DNA of 64,000 nucleotides from Anniella stebbinsi (taxonomy: Eukaryota > Chordata > Lepidosauria > Squamata > Anniellidae). Positions within the stretch are counted from its first letter, which is position 1, and each line of letters opens with the position of its first letter. The stretch spans positions 13,353,501 to 13,417,500 of the forward strand of contig JARDYH010000001.1 in NCBI GenBank assembly GCA_029215795.1. Direction: 5' to 3'. Shown here piece by piece: positions 1 to 10,498 of this stretch. Made by a program: the position numbers and the translations under genes. The notes under the pieces were generated by a model. That model was not told the DNA's origin. It did not search any database and saw only the letters and a program-made list of their open reading frames with translations.

Positions 1-429
1 GCTGTTCTGAGAATCATTTCCATGTGAAGCCAGATATCATAGGGCCTGGATACAAGGCCAACAATCAAGCATTGTGGTGATGATGCTCCACCTTGCCAAG
101 GAAACCTTCTTCATGATCTTCAGTTTTTCTTTACTCGACAAAGCGAAAGTTCATTTCCCTCCCTTCCCTGTTTGCAAATACTGACCACATTCTTAGTTCA
201 TACTAATGGTTTAGTCAAGCCTTCTTCAACCTAGTGCCCTCAAGACATTTGGGACTACAATCCGAAGCATTCCTGACTTTTGACTGAGTGACTGGAACTG
301 ATGGAAGTTGAAGTGAAAGACAAATGGAGGGTACTAGATTGGGGGAGGCTACCTTAAATACTGTTCAGAGCAGAAAGAAACTAACTGGCACAATGGTCCT
401 AGCAATCTGAAAGACCTCAAGAACATAAT
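1..429. other. unassigned DNA, no gene seen
   Basis: No long open frame, splice-like arrangement or recognisable repeat terminus is visible in this stretch. It is ordinary AT-leaning vertebrate-like DNA leading into a LINE fragment. Confidence 0.4.
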
Positions 430-650
430 AAGTGTCATGTTGGATCAGATCTAAGGTCCATCCAGTCCAGCACTCTGTTCACACAGTGGCCAACCAGCTG
501 CTAGCCAGAGACCAACAAAGCAGGATGTGGCGCAACAGTACCCACCCATGTTCCCCAGCATCTAGTGCACACAGGCTTACTGCCTTGGATACTGGAGGTA
601 GCACATACTGGAGATACCTCAAGCTTCCAAAGAGTCTTCCACAACAACTG
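430..650 (-). mobile_element. CR1-like LINE 3' region, decayed
   Basis: Read on the minus strand, this contains the phrase 'tggccactgtgtgaacagag' followed by 'gctggactggatggacctt' in diverged form. The same phrase occurs at 25760-25840 and 29815-29890 on the plus strand and at 10499-10560 and 45208-45300 on the minus strand. The shared order of phrases shows one interspersed family. I assign it to a CR1-like LINE 3' end from memory of reptile repeats. It is too decayed to code. Confidence 0.5.
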
Positions 651-814
651 CATGCAGATGACATTATAAAGGCAGACATTTTCAGGGCTGGGAAGGCAAA
701 GCAAGCACTGAGAAGGTAACAGTCATAGATGATCTTGAGAGGAGCTCGGACCTCACTCAAGTGGCAAGTTGCTCTTGGTTAGGAGTCAGGCCAGAATCTG
801 AGTCACTGTATTCA

Positions 815-1030
815 GAGAAGGGCCCATAGCTCTGTGGCAGAGAAGCTGATTTACATGAAGAAGATTCCAGGTTCAATTCCAGGCTGGTATTTCCAGGTAA
901 AAGTATCAAGAAGCAGGTAATGGATGGCCCCAGACTGAGACAGAGCTGCTAGGAAGGGACCATACATCAGGGCCATGCAGAAGGTTCCAGGTTCAATCCC
1001 TGATATCTCCAGGGGAAAGGATTCAGTAGA
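815..1030 (+). mobile_element. tRNA-derived SINE fragments (two pieces)
   Basis: Two pieces each carry a tRNA-like B-box core ('ggttcaattcc' near 870 and 'ggttcaatccc' near 992), followed by a 'tctccagg' or 'tttccagg' phrase. This matches the better preserved SINE at 33495-33621. They look like two broken or tandem copies of one tRNA-derived SINE. They are not functional tRNA genes, because the cloverleaf is incomplete. Confidence 0.5.
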
Positions 1031-1035
1031 AGGTG

Positions 1036-1245
1036 ATGTGAATTTATTTTATTTATATGTATTGCCTTTTTCCTCCAAGGAAATAAATTTCATCTTCACA
1101 ACTGCCTAGTGAGTTAGGTTAGTCCGAGAGTCATTGACTGGCCCAAAGTCACCCAATGAGCTTCATGGCTGAATGTGGACTACAACCCAGATCTCCCAAG
1201 TCCCAATCCAACAGTCTGACTGCTACACCATACTGGCACCTAAAA
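1036..1245 (-). mobile_element. MIR/CORE-like tRNA-derived SINE
   Basis: On the plus strand the order is a 'ttcatcttcacaactgccta' phrase, 'gtgagttaggttag', 'gactggcccaaagtcaccca', 'gagcttcatggctgaatg' and a terminal 'ctgctacaccatactggc'. This is the antisense order of a MIR/CORE-type SINE, whose tRNA-like head would sit at the high-coordinate end. The assignment comes from family knowledge, and the copy is diverged. Confidence 0.55.
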
Positions 1246-2140
1246 CTCAGAGAGATCGAGATAGCAAATCCAGGTTCTAGAAAGCCTATATGGTGTATGA
1301 GTTATGAGGTGAGAATGATTTCTGGAGTGCCTGGTTTGAGACCCCGGGCACTTTACAGTTGTCAATTAGTTCCTTTCTGCACAGTGGGAATTGTAATGAC
1401 TTATAAAGCTGGCAAATTTGCAATATTCTATTTTCCGTTTCCATCTCTGAAATGAACAAAATGAATGTTTGCGTTTCTTTGCTCTCTCACCGCTTTTTCT
1501 TATATTCACCTCACATAGACAAAGAAAGCCCAACAAAAGGGGGGAAATGTTAAATCATTGTTCGGCTTTGGCTTCACATTCCCCAGGGTGGTCTCCTACC
1601 CACAAGTGCTGTTCTATTCTTTTCATACCAATTATCATTTTAACCATCAAATCAACTGATGAGCAAAGTTCTGTATGTACAGCATTGCACTGGGTTGTGT
1701 TTACAGGCTTTGGCTGCCAAAGGAGAAGGGGAGAAAAGAGCCAATTAATGTCAAATTGATTACTTTTTGCCTCCACGAGAAAATATTTGTGTAATTAGAG
1801 CATTCTAATTAAAAAAGAAAACCTGAAGTGTGTTATCTTGCTCCAACTGTAAAACTGTATAGTGGTGAATAGACACTCTCCTATTTACACAGCTTATAAT
1901 ACGTTGAGAAGGACACAATACTGGCTGTCCAAGAAACCAAGGGATGCCATGAATTTCAGGAACTCCCATTGTCCTCATGTGTGCAACTTAAAATGTGCAA
2001 GGTTGCTTTTATTCTACATTTAAAACTGTGTTCATTTCATATTCCTCTTAGACAGAGGTAGCCAACTGTAGGACATTCAGGGGCATTTTTTCATTCCCTG
2101 CCCCTACTGCCACAAACCACACACACACACATACTCACAC
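1246..2140. other. unique DNA, possible conserved non-coding segment
   Basis: No gene or repeat terminus is recognised. The stretch 1440-1860 is AT-rich with TAATTA-like cores near 1793-1815 and looks unlike the surrounding repeats, so it is a weak candidate for a conserved non-coding element. A short CA-rich run lies at 2118-2140, directly before the hAT target site. Confidence 0.25.
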
Positions 2141-2156
2141 ATACAGACTAGGGGTG

Positions 2157-2292
2157 TGCATCGGATCGGATCCGATCCACGATCCGAATCCGATCCGACC
2201 CAAAATCGGGAAAATCCGATCCGATCCGATCCGATCCGGCCAACCTCCGATCCGATCCGATCCGATCCGATGAGGTCCGATCCGGATCGGAC
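2157..2292 (+). repeat. left subterminal GATCC/GGATC pentamer array
   Basis: A dense run of CGATC and GGATC pentamers forms the left end of the palindromic hAT element. It is CpG-rich compared with the AT-rich interior. Subterminal short motifs in hAT elements often bind transposase, so that role is possible here but is inferred only. Confidence 0.75.
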
Positions 2293-2298
2293 GCCATT

Positions 2299-3942
2299 TT
2301 GAATGCTTTTTCCCATAGCCAAGTATTGTTTTACAAAAACGCCTATAACTTTTTCATTTTTAAAGATAGAAGGATGAAACTTGGGGACATTGTAGACTGG
2401 TTAGGGATAGTTATCTGTGAGAAATTTCAGAAAGATTGGTGCATGCGTTTTGTGGCAATTAATTTTTTAATAAATACCCAGGAATGCTTATAACTTTGTC
2501 ATTTTTAAAGTTACAAACATGAAACTTTGCCACATTGTAGGAGGTACCTTGGGACCTATGTGTGTGAAATTTCAGAAACATAGGTGCTTGCCTTGTGTGG
2601 CAATTAATTTTAGAAAAATGGGTAGTAGTGGGGTAAATACAGTTACGCCTCCCATTTTTTTATTTTTTAAGATACAAACAGGAAACTTGGGCACATTACA
2701 GATACCACTTTCCTTGATATGTGAGTGAAATTTCAGAAACATTGGAGCTTGCCTTGTGTGGCAATTAAGTTTTGAAACAATGAGGAAAGAAACACCTATA
2801 ACTTTGTCATTTTTAAAGTTACACACATGAAACTTTGCCACATTGTAGGTGGTACCTTGGGACCTATGTGTGTGAAATTTCAGAAACATAGGTGCTTGCC
2901 TTGTGTGCCAATTAATTTTAGAAAAATGGGTAGTAGTGGGGTAAATACAGTTACGCCTCCCATTTTTTTAGTTTTGAAGATACAAACAGGAAACTTGGGC
3001 ACATTACAGGGAACACTTCACTTGATATGTGTGTAAAATTTCAGAAACATTGGTGCTTGCCTGGTGTGGCAATTAATTTTTGAAACAATGAGGGATTCAT
3101 TGGACAGTACTTTCCCATAGGGAATCATTGCATTGCACTTTCCCATAGGGAATCATTGCATTGCACTTTCCCATAGGGAATCATTGCATTGCACTTTCCC
3201 ACTGAGAAATACAGTTATGCCTCCCACATTTTTATTTTTGAAGATACAAACAGGAAACTTGGGCACATTGTAGACTGGTTAGGGATAGTTATCTGTGAGA
3301 AATTTCAGAAAGATTGGTGCATGCGTTTTGTGGCAATTAATTTTTTAATAAATACCCAGGAATGCCTATAACTTTGTCATTTTTAAAGTTACACACATGA
3401 AACTTTGCCACATTGTAGGTGGTACCTTGGGACCTATGTGTGTGAAATTTCAAAAACGTAGGTGCTTGCCTTGTATGGCAATTAATTTTAGAAAAATGGG
3501 TAGTAGTGGGGTAAATACAGTTACGCCTCCCATTTTTTTATTTTTTAAGATACAAACAGGAAACATGGGCACATTACAGGGAACACTTCACTTGATAGGT
3601 GTGTAAAATTTCCGAAAGCTGGGTCCAGGCATGTGGTGGCAATTAATTTTTGAAACAATGAGGAAAGAAACGCCTATAACTTTTTTATTTTAAAAGTTAG
3701 AAGTCTGAACATTGCTCACTTTGTAGATGGGTTAGGGGTAGATATGTGTCAGAAATTTCAGAATGATAGGTCCAGGCATTTGATGGCTATGGAATTTTTA
3801 GATTAAATGTTTCAAAAAATGTTCCACAGAGGCCAGGTCTTCCTTTCCTCCCCCTCCCGCTTCCCGCGAAGAAAAGGAAACACTGTCTCGTCTCGATCCC
3901 TTTGATCCTTGCTAGTATCCATTACAGGGCTCGTGTCTGCTT
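2299..3942 (+). repeat. left arm of the palindrome, ~150-bp tandem units
   Basis: The arm consists of about nine degenerate units of roughly 150 bp. Each has an 'aaatttcag' core, seen near 2420, 2570, 2727, 2874, 3037, 3298, 3448, 3606 and 3753, and most have a downstream 'ggcaattaatttt'. Units starting at about 2517 and 2825 are a near-identical pair 308 bp apart. The right arm keeps only one of these. Short open frames here are by-products of the repeat and repeat in mirror form in the other arm. Confidence 0.8.
3095..3201 (+). repeat. 28-bp tandem repeats inside left arm
   Basis: Three near-perfect copies of a ~28-bp unit, 'cccatagggaatcattgcat' plus 'tgcacttt', lie in tandem after a related 'cattggacagtactttccca' unit. 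The mirror array in the right arm at about 4700-4842 has one additional diverged 28-bp unit, so this array has changed copy number since the arms arose. Confidence 0.75.
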
Positions 3943-3963
3943 GAGTAAAAAGTGAAAGTAGGA
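3943..3963. other. palindrome spacer
   Basis: This 21-bp unpaired spacer lies between two strictly complementary arms; pairing starts at 3942/3964 and proceeds outward. It would be the loop of a cruciform or of a hairpin RNA. Confidence 0.8.
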
Positions 3964-5327
3964 AAGCAGACACGAGCCCTGTAATGGATACTAGCAAGGA
4001 TCAAAGGGATCGAGACGAGACAGTGTTTCCTTTTCTTCGCGGGAAGCGGGAGGGGGAGGAAAGGAAGACCTGGCCTCTGTGGAACATTTTTTGAAACATT
4101 TAATCTAAAAATTCCATAGCCATCAAATGCCTGGACCTATCATTCTGAAATTTCTGACACATATCTACCCCTAACCCATCTACAAAGTGAGCAATGTTCA
4201 GACTTCTAACTTTTAAAATAAAAAAGTTATAGGCGTTTCTTTCCTCATTGTTTCAAAAATTAATTGCCACCACATGCCTGGACCCAGCTTTCGGAAATTT
4301 TACACACCTATCAAGTGAAGTGTTCCCTGTAATGTGCCCATGTTTCCTGTTTGTATCTTAAAAAATAAAAAAATGGGAGGCGTAACTGTATTTACCCCAC
4401 TACTACCCATTTTTCTAAAATTAATTGCCATACAAGGCAAGCACCTACGTTTTTGAAATTTCACACACATAGGTCCCAAGGTACCACCTACAATGTGGCA
4501 AAGTTTCATGTGTGTAACTTTAAAAATGACAAAGTTATAGGCATTCCTGGGTATTTATTAAAAAATTAATTGCCACAAAACGCATGCACCAATCTTTCTG
4601 AAATTTCTCACAGATAACTATCCCTAACCAGTCTACAATGTGCCCAAGTTTCCTGTTTGTATCTTCAAAAATAAAAATGTGGGAGGCATAACTGTATTTC
4701 TCAGTGGGAAAGTGCAATGCAATGATTCCCTATGGGAAAGTGCAATGCAATGATTCCCTATGGGAAAGTGCAATGCAATGATTCCCTATGGGAAAGTACT
4801 GTCCAATGAATCCCTATGGGCAAGTGCTGTCCAATGAATCCCTCATTGTTTCAAAAATTAATTGCCACACCAGGCAAGCACCAATGTTTCTGAAATTTTA
4901 CACACATATCAAGTGAAGTGTTCCCTGTAATGTGCCCAAGTTTCCTGTTTGTATCTTCAAAACTAAAAAAATGGGAGGCGTAACTGTATTTACCCCACTA
5001 CTACCCATTTTTCTAAAATTAATTGCCACACAAGGCAAGCACCTATGTTTCTGAAATTTCACACACATAGGTCCCAAGGTACCTCCTACAATGTGGCAAA
5101 GTTTCATGTTTGTAACTTTAAAAATGACAAAGTTATAAGCATTCCTGGGTATTTATTAAAAAATTAATTGCCACAAAACGCATGCACCAATCTTTCTGAA
5201 ATTTCTCACAGATAACTATCCCTAACCAGTCTACAATGTCCCCAAGTTTCATCCTTCTATCTTTAAAAATGAAAAAGTTATAGGCGTTTTTGTAAAACAA
5301 TACTTGGCTATGGGAAAAAGCATTCAA
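3964..5327 (-). repeat. right arm of the palindrome
   Basis: This is the inverted copy of 2299-3942 but 280 bp shorter. The difference is explained by loss of one 308-bp unit and gain of one 28-bp unit. The single unit at about 4898-5107 begins like the first left-arm unit (2517 onward) and ends like the second (2825 onward), as expected of a deletion between direct repeats. Elsewhere the arms read the same wherever I compared them, including identical mirrored open frames. Confidence 0.8.
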
Positions 5328-5328
5328 A

Positions 5329-5455
5329 ATGGCGTCCGATCCGGATCGGACATCTGGTCCGATCCGATCCGACCAGCCTCCGATCCGATCCGATCCGATC
5401 CGACCCCCCAGGTCCGATTCCGATCCGCTATCCGATCCGATCCGGGGGGTCAGTG
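5329..5455 (-). repeat. right subterminal GATCC/GGATC pentamer array
   Basis: This is the mirror partner of the array at 2157-2292, with the same pentamer vocabulary but a different arrangement. It is 12 bp shorter overall and diverges more than the inner arms, as short tandem arrays tend to do. Confidence 0.7.
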
Positions 5456-5504
5456 CACATCCCTAATACAGACCATGGGTGCAGGAACAAAATGGCATCC
5501 ATAG

Positions 5505-5824
5505 TAGGCTGACCATATGAAAAGGAGGACAGGGCGCATGTAACTTTAACAGTTGTAGAGAAAAGGGAATTTCAGCCGGTGTCATTTGTATGCCATTAGT
5601 TCCTGGTGAAATTCCCTCTTCATCACAACAGTTAAAGTTGCAGGGGCCCTGCCTTCTTTTGAATATGGTCACTCTAGTATAGTGCATGCACCTCTAACTG
5701 TTGTGATGAAGAGGGAATTTCACCAGGAACTAATTGCATACAAATGACACTGGCTGAAATTCCCTTTTCTCTACAGCTGTTAAAGTTACATGAGCCCTGT
5801 CCTCCTTTTCATGTGGTCAGCCTA
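5505..5824. mobile_element. MITE-A copy 1 (hAT, 320 bp)
   Basis: Terminal inverted repeats TAGGCTGACCATATG and its complement bound a 320-bp palindromic element. The perfect 8-bp target duplication is atccatag, at 5497-5504 and 5825-5832, which indicates a hAT family. There is no transposase. Each half is itself a hairpin, with AACTTTAACAGTTG facing CAACAGTTAAAGTT. Open frames across it are by-products repeated in every copy. Confidence 0.9.
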
Positions 5825-5832
5825 ATCCATAG

Positions 5833-6844
5833 TGTCTGCAGAGTGCCAAAAATATGTTTGTTTACAATTTGTTTGTTTCATGGCCACCATCACAATCATG
5901 GTGTTGTCCTAACATGTCACTAGCCCAACACATAAAGGAGGATACACACTTGATTTGGTTTTCTGGACTGGACAGAAGAATGGTGACCTGAATATGGGGG
6001 CATTGCCATCTACCCCATAGCCATGTTCAGTTACCTTCCTTTTGAGATTTAGACTCTCAGCAACTGTTTCCCTCTGTAAGGGTGGTGGATCTATTAAAAT
6101 GCTTCACCCACAGAGGCTAATGGATTTCAGTGGATTCTGCTCTGGGGGGATTTTCCTGCTGGTTTGCCTGGGGCTTCCATGAAGCCTTAGACACTCTGTG
6201 GAATGCAGAGATGACTTGGGCAGTTGACAAAAACTGAAGCAGCTCTTTGGTATACACTTAAGCTAAGGGCAATGGAGCAAGAGGAAAGGTAGCTAAAATA
6301 CAGGTGTAGGAAGACTCATGCCAAGTCGGACTGAACACGGGTTAGAGTTCATTATCGCACCTACTCTGTGTTGGTGATGGTGGCATAAAGGTTTTTTTCC
6401 CCCCACCACCTTTGCATCTTCTCATTGTCGGTTAGTGGAGCTTTCCTGAACGGTTGATGATCTGCAGTAATTTGGAGAACTCTGGGTAGCATGCTGTAAT
6501 GTGTTTGCATGCCACTTCACAGATAAAGTCAAGCAAATCTATCATGGCTTGGACCACATTTAATGGTATCAAAAGCGGTGGTACCCAGGTCTACCTGAAA
6601 AACTGATGCACCAAATGAGACAGATAAAAGGACAAGCAGCAACAATGGACGTAAACCGCCAGCGTTGTTTGCATGTTAGTGGACAGATTCTTAAATTGCA
6701 TGGTGAATATATAAGGAATAGTGCAGCGCTAAAAATAACAGAGAGGGGATTTCAGTAAGAACAGTCATCTTGTAATAACATCCTGTAATAGAAAGAAGAA
6801 TGAAGCAAGAGTTATTTGTTGTAATGTTCATAGACTTAACATAA
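5833..6844. other. unassigned DNA, no gene seen
   Basis: No convincing exon or repeat boundary. The part at about 6540-6840 (polar, purine-rich, ending just before the Helitron) may be an old repeat that I cannot name. Confidence 0.3.
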
Positions 6845-7008
6845 TCTCTACCTATAAAGCAGAAAGTATGTGTGCGTCACGTATGTCCGGAAATGTTTAC
6901 CCACTTCCAGATGAGTTAGAAACTTGGCATGGTGATACAGTGATAGGTCTGGCTGTACAATGTACCAGAAAAATCTAAAACCACAAATTTATGGAGGTTT
7001 TTTTTTAA

Positions 7009-7190
7009 GAATTTTTAAAATGTTTTATTGGTGTTTTATTGGTATTTTAATGATGTATTGGTTTTATGTGTTCTAATCAGTTCTGTATTTTATGTTTGAT
7101 GCTGTGCTCCGCCTCGATCTGTTGGGAGAGGCGGGTAATAAATAAATATATTATTATTATTATTAATAATAATAATAATAATAATAAAAC
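7009..7190 (+). mobile_element. L2-like LINE 3' tail inserted in Helitron
   Basis: The 'ctccgcctcgatct...gagaggcgggtaataaataa' ending followed by an ATT/AAT run matches tails at 26700-26815 and 39440-39770. This is a 5'-truncated non-LTR tail. It is absent from the other Helitron copy, so it inserted later. Confidence 0.6.
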
Positions 7191-8205
7191 CTAGGTTTAT
7201 GCCTACAACTCCCAGCATCCCTTGGGCGGAACTCCCAGCATGTCTTGGGCAGGAGGCCAGACTTATTGGCCTTTGGCAGCCATTGTGACTGCACAGGCAG
7301 GTGGCTGCTTCATGTCTTTCATAGCCTGACTCCTAAGGTTGGTCTTGAGCAGTCAACCCAATTCCACACAAAAGGAACAACCCACATAAATGGTGTGCGT
7401 CCATTTGCTATGCATCCTCCTGCCCTCTGCGTGGTTTTAAAATCATGGCTAGATACAACAGCGTGACCTTGAGGGGCCAAACATGCTCAAAGGCACTTTA
7501 CCCTGATATTGCTGTTTTCTCAGAATCTGGGGGAAGCAAGCGCACAGTCTTTGCCTTTAAGAGGGAGGGAGGAAGGGGAGGCACTATGCGCATGCCCAGA
7601 AACAGACCCGACAAAGGGGGGGGAAGTGCCCTTCAGTACAGGCTCCTGATGGATCACTTGGTGGGTGAGAAGTGCAGGACAAGGCAATCCCAGAAGGCAA
7701 TCCCACTGAGAGCTGCTTACATCCCATCCTTGGTGATGCTACTCCTCGACGCTCTATCGAGGAGCAGCATCGGCAACTTGAGGATGTCTCAGATGATGTG
7801 GGCACCTGCAGGCTGCCAAATGCATGCTGGGAGGTGTAGTACTGGTATGTTGAGTGACTGGTTTTAAATAAAGTAGGGGTGAGCAAACCAGGTCATTACC
7901 TCTCAGTCCTAACTCAGCCCCCACTTTCCTGACCTCTCACTAACTGCCTTTGTTCTCCTTCTAATTGACTTTCCCCAACTGTCACTCACCCCCCCCCCAC
8001 ACACACACACACCATTCTATTCTAGCCTCTGCTATCAGTCATTCCTCCATTCACTCTTCTGTTTCAATAGTAAAGTCAGGCTTTTACATAAAAATCATAA
8101 ACTTTATCCAGTAATTCTTGCATCTGTCTTGGAATGTTGTGGTTTAGTTATAACAGGGGGGAAAAACCTGCAGCATAAAATATCTCATCAAGTTAAAATG
8201 CCCAG

Positions 8206-8208
<3 letters not shown>

Positions 8209-8248
<40 letters not shown>
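8209..8248. repeat. (TA)n microsatellite
   Basis: An uninterrupted TA dinucleotide run of about 40 bp inside the Helitron. Confidence 0.95.
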
Positions 8249-8249
<1 letters not shown>

Positions 8250-9176
8250 CTTGGCACTTAAAAGCCAATCTGTTTTGCCCTGAGTTGGATGCTCTTATCC
8301 TTTTGGTTTTTTGCCTTGGTTACTAGTCACCATCAAGAGCAGAAGGGCAGGAGGTCACAACTCTGGGCTGTCACCAACGGCAACGGCCAAGCTACCCGTG
8401 TGTCAGCCAGCCAGCTCCCTCAATGTAGTGTGGAATGGCTCAGGTGGACACCACAGCAAAACACATGCCGGGGGTTGTAGTTTTTGTTTTCTGTGGGGGA
8501 CAAGGAAAATCATGGTGACAGAGTCAAGGTGGCCCTGGCCATGCATTGAGGGTGAGAGAGAGTGGGGGGAAAGAACTAATTTAATTAGTTTTAAAGCTAC
8601 TTCACAGGCCTACGACTGCCCTACCTTGCAGGGTTGTCATGCGGGTGAGAGGGAAAAAAAGAAATGAATTTAATTTGTTTAAAAGTTAACTCACTGGCCT
8701 GTGTTCTGGCTGCTTTCCTTTTTTTTTCATAATAATAACTTCAGAGCTCATGCATACAACAGTTCCCCGCATCCACTGAGATCCGCTTCCCTACTATATG
8801 TTATTCGGATATCTGAGCAATGCTGGGTATACTTTGAAAACATATTTTAGGTTTGCATCTTTTTTAGCTGGTCGAAAGGATGTTGTGTGTCCTGATTGTT
8901 TTTGAAGTTTAGATGGCTGCTCCGGCCAAAGCACGATGGGAGGTGTAGGCATTTCAGGTAAAACACAAAATGTGGTTTATCACAAAGCTCTGATTTAAAA
9001 TACAGTTCTTATTAATACAATTTCCCATTGATTCTAACAAGACAATTTACTAATTCAACCAAACTAAAAAAAAACCAACCTAAAGGTGAATAAGTTGCAG
9101 AGAAATTTATTATTTATCAAATACATGTCATAAACATTATTCACGGACCCGAGCAACACCGGACATATCAGCTAGT

Positions 9177-10117
9177 ATTTAATAAAATAAAATAGCAGCC
9201 TCAACTACACCAGCATGATTAGTAGAACATGTAGTTTCTACCTACCTATGAGTTCAGCAAAGTTAAATCTCATGAAGCACCCTTAATGACTCATTTTGTT
9301 CTGAATGTTGCCCTATGCCATCTTGAATAGATGGCCTGAGGTAAAATTAATCAAGCGAAAGGAGCCTCCCTGCATTTTCTATTCAGGAGTCAGGACCAAG
9401 TCTTTGTTCATTTTTTTCTGACCCAGTCTGGGTTCAGCTACTGAGCAATCAAGCCTTTAAATATTTGTGTGTGTGTGAAATACAATAATTGCCTTGGAGT
9501 TGGGTTAGTCATTGTTCTGTCCTTCCTGTTTCAACATCCACTACCCTGCTTTGTCTTTGCGCTGAGTGTAACCCTGGATTCCAATTGGCCCATTTATCCT
9601 CATGAAACTTTTCCAGCAGGCCTCTCTACACTCTATTCTGAGAAAAAGCTCCCTCAGTTCTGCTTTATGGAGATTGGTGAGGAATTATTGAAGGGTATTT
9701 TTGCTCAGCTTTATGCGTCAGAACCAAAACCAGGGAACTGAAAGCTAGAGACAGTAACAGTGATGGTTAGCAAGTCAAATTATCAGCCATAAACCTTCCT
9801 GGTGAGGAAAATCAATGGCCATTGTGACTAGGTTGCGTCATTCCGATGTCCATAAACTTTTACTGCATAAAGAATTGCTCCAACCCATGCACCATAAGGG
9901 GCAACTGTCCACAGAGCCATGGAGATCCAGTTCTAGCCTAGTAGATCCTAATAAAACAGGGACCTGTTTTATGGAGCAGAACACATCAGGAAATGGCTTA
10001 TCGAACAGATTGCATCTGTGGATAGAAGGGAAGAATATGTCTGCTAGCAAGAACATTCCTGGAGTCTGCTCAGAATTAGGGATGGTGCGGGTGTCTGGTT
10101 GGGTCGTTCTTTCCTGT
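9177..10117. other. unassigned DNA, no gene seen
   Basis: The open frame at 9469-9741 is 90 codons long, has no recognisable domain and shows no flanking splice or promoter signal I would trust. No repeat terminus is seen. Confidence 0.3.
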
Positions 10118-10218
10118 AACTATCCCATTTGTGCAACTGGCAGTTGAAGGGGTCATGAATTCCTGGAAAGTTGCAGAAGTGGCCCCTTCAAAGCTGTCAT
10201 TTGCACAAATGGGATAGT
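10118..10218. repeat. imperfect hairpin, probable short MITE
   Basis: Inverted arms run from 'ctatcccatttgtgcaactg' (about 10120) to its complement ending at about 10216 ('ttgcacaaatgggatag'). The inner portions 'gttgaaggggtcatg' and 'agtggccccttcaaag' also pair. This looks like a small palindromic element, but no target duplication was found. Confidence 0.55.
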
Positions 10219-10498
10219 GATGACAAAGACCAAGCAGTCATTTGTCTGCAGAAAATGGCAGCTCCAATGGAGTGGGCACCTGCACACCCCTGCCAAGCAC
10301 CCGACACACCACCCAGCGGCTCACCCAACACTGCTTGCCAGAATCAGGTAAAAGATGGAGATTCAATGAGCACCATGCAGGGTGGTACAGGATGGTCTAT
10401 CTGTCCCTAGAAATACTATTTCTAAAGCCAAGGTTAAGCCTTCTTTGTTCCCACATCTAATGATGAAACTCCAGATGATACTTCTTGAAAATTGGTCA

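Larger units (their letters stand above)
2149..5465. mobile_element. giant palindromic hAT-like non-autonomous element
   Basis: The element starts TAGGGGTGTGCA and ends TGCACATCCCTA, and is flanked by a perfect 8-bp duplication, atacagac, at 2141-2148 and 5466-5473. An 8-bp duplication with TAGGG-type ends is the hallmark of the hAT superfamily. Of its 3317 bp, nearly all is one inverted repeat: left arm to 3942, a 21-bp spacer at 3943-3963, then the right arm. Each arm is built from a GATCC-rich subterminal region and degenerate ~150-bp tandem units. No transposase is encoded, so it must move in trans. It shares its ends, but not its interior, with the element at 37440-38326. The near-identity of the arms suggests recent formation or gene conversion. 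Confidence 0.85.
6845..9175 (+). mobile_element. Helitron, non-autonomous, 2.3 kb
   Basis: The element starts TCTCTACCTATAAAGCAGAA and ends GGACATATCAGCTAG, lies between an A (6844) and a T (9176), and has neither terminal inverted repeats nor a target duplication. These are Helitron features (TC start, CTRR end, insertion between A and T). Just before the end, 'gagcaacaccgg' replaces the GC-rich hairpin that the second copy keeps better. The minus-strand copy at 16463-17214 shares both ends and interior blocks. No Rep/helicase frame is visible. Nested inside are a LINE tail (7009-7190) and a TA microsatellite. Confidence 0.8.

Noticed and set aside
3095..3201. CRISPR-like regularly spaced repeats
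   Set aside because: The 28-bp units are directly tandem without unique spacers and lie inside a vertebrate-type transposon.
2519..5107. Repeated 69-residue frame starting MKLCHIVGGTLGPMCVKFQ on both strands
   Set aside because: It is a translation of the ~150-bp units in the palindromic hAT arms and is mirrored exactly between arms. It has no recognisable domain.
2149..5465. Assembly artefact as the explanation for the 3.3-kb palindrome
   Set aside because: The arms differ in unit number and in subterminal arrays, and a clean 8-bp target duplication brackets the whole, which a simple inverted misassembly would not produce. Long-read confirmation is still desirable.
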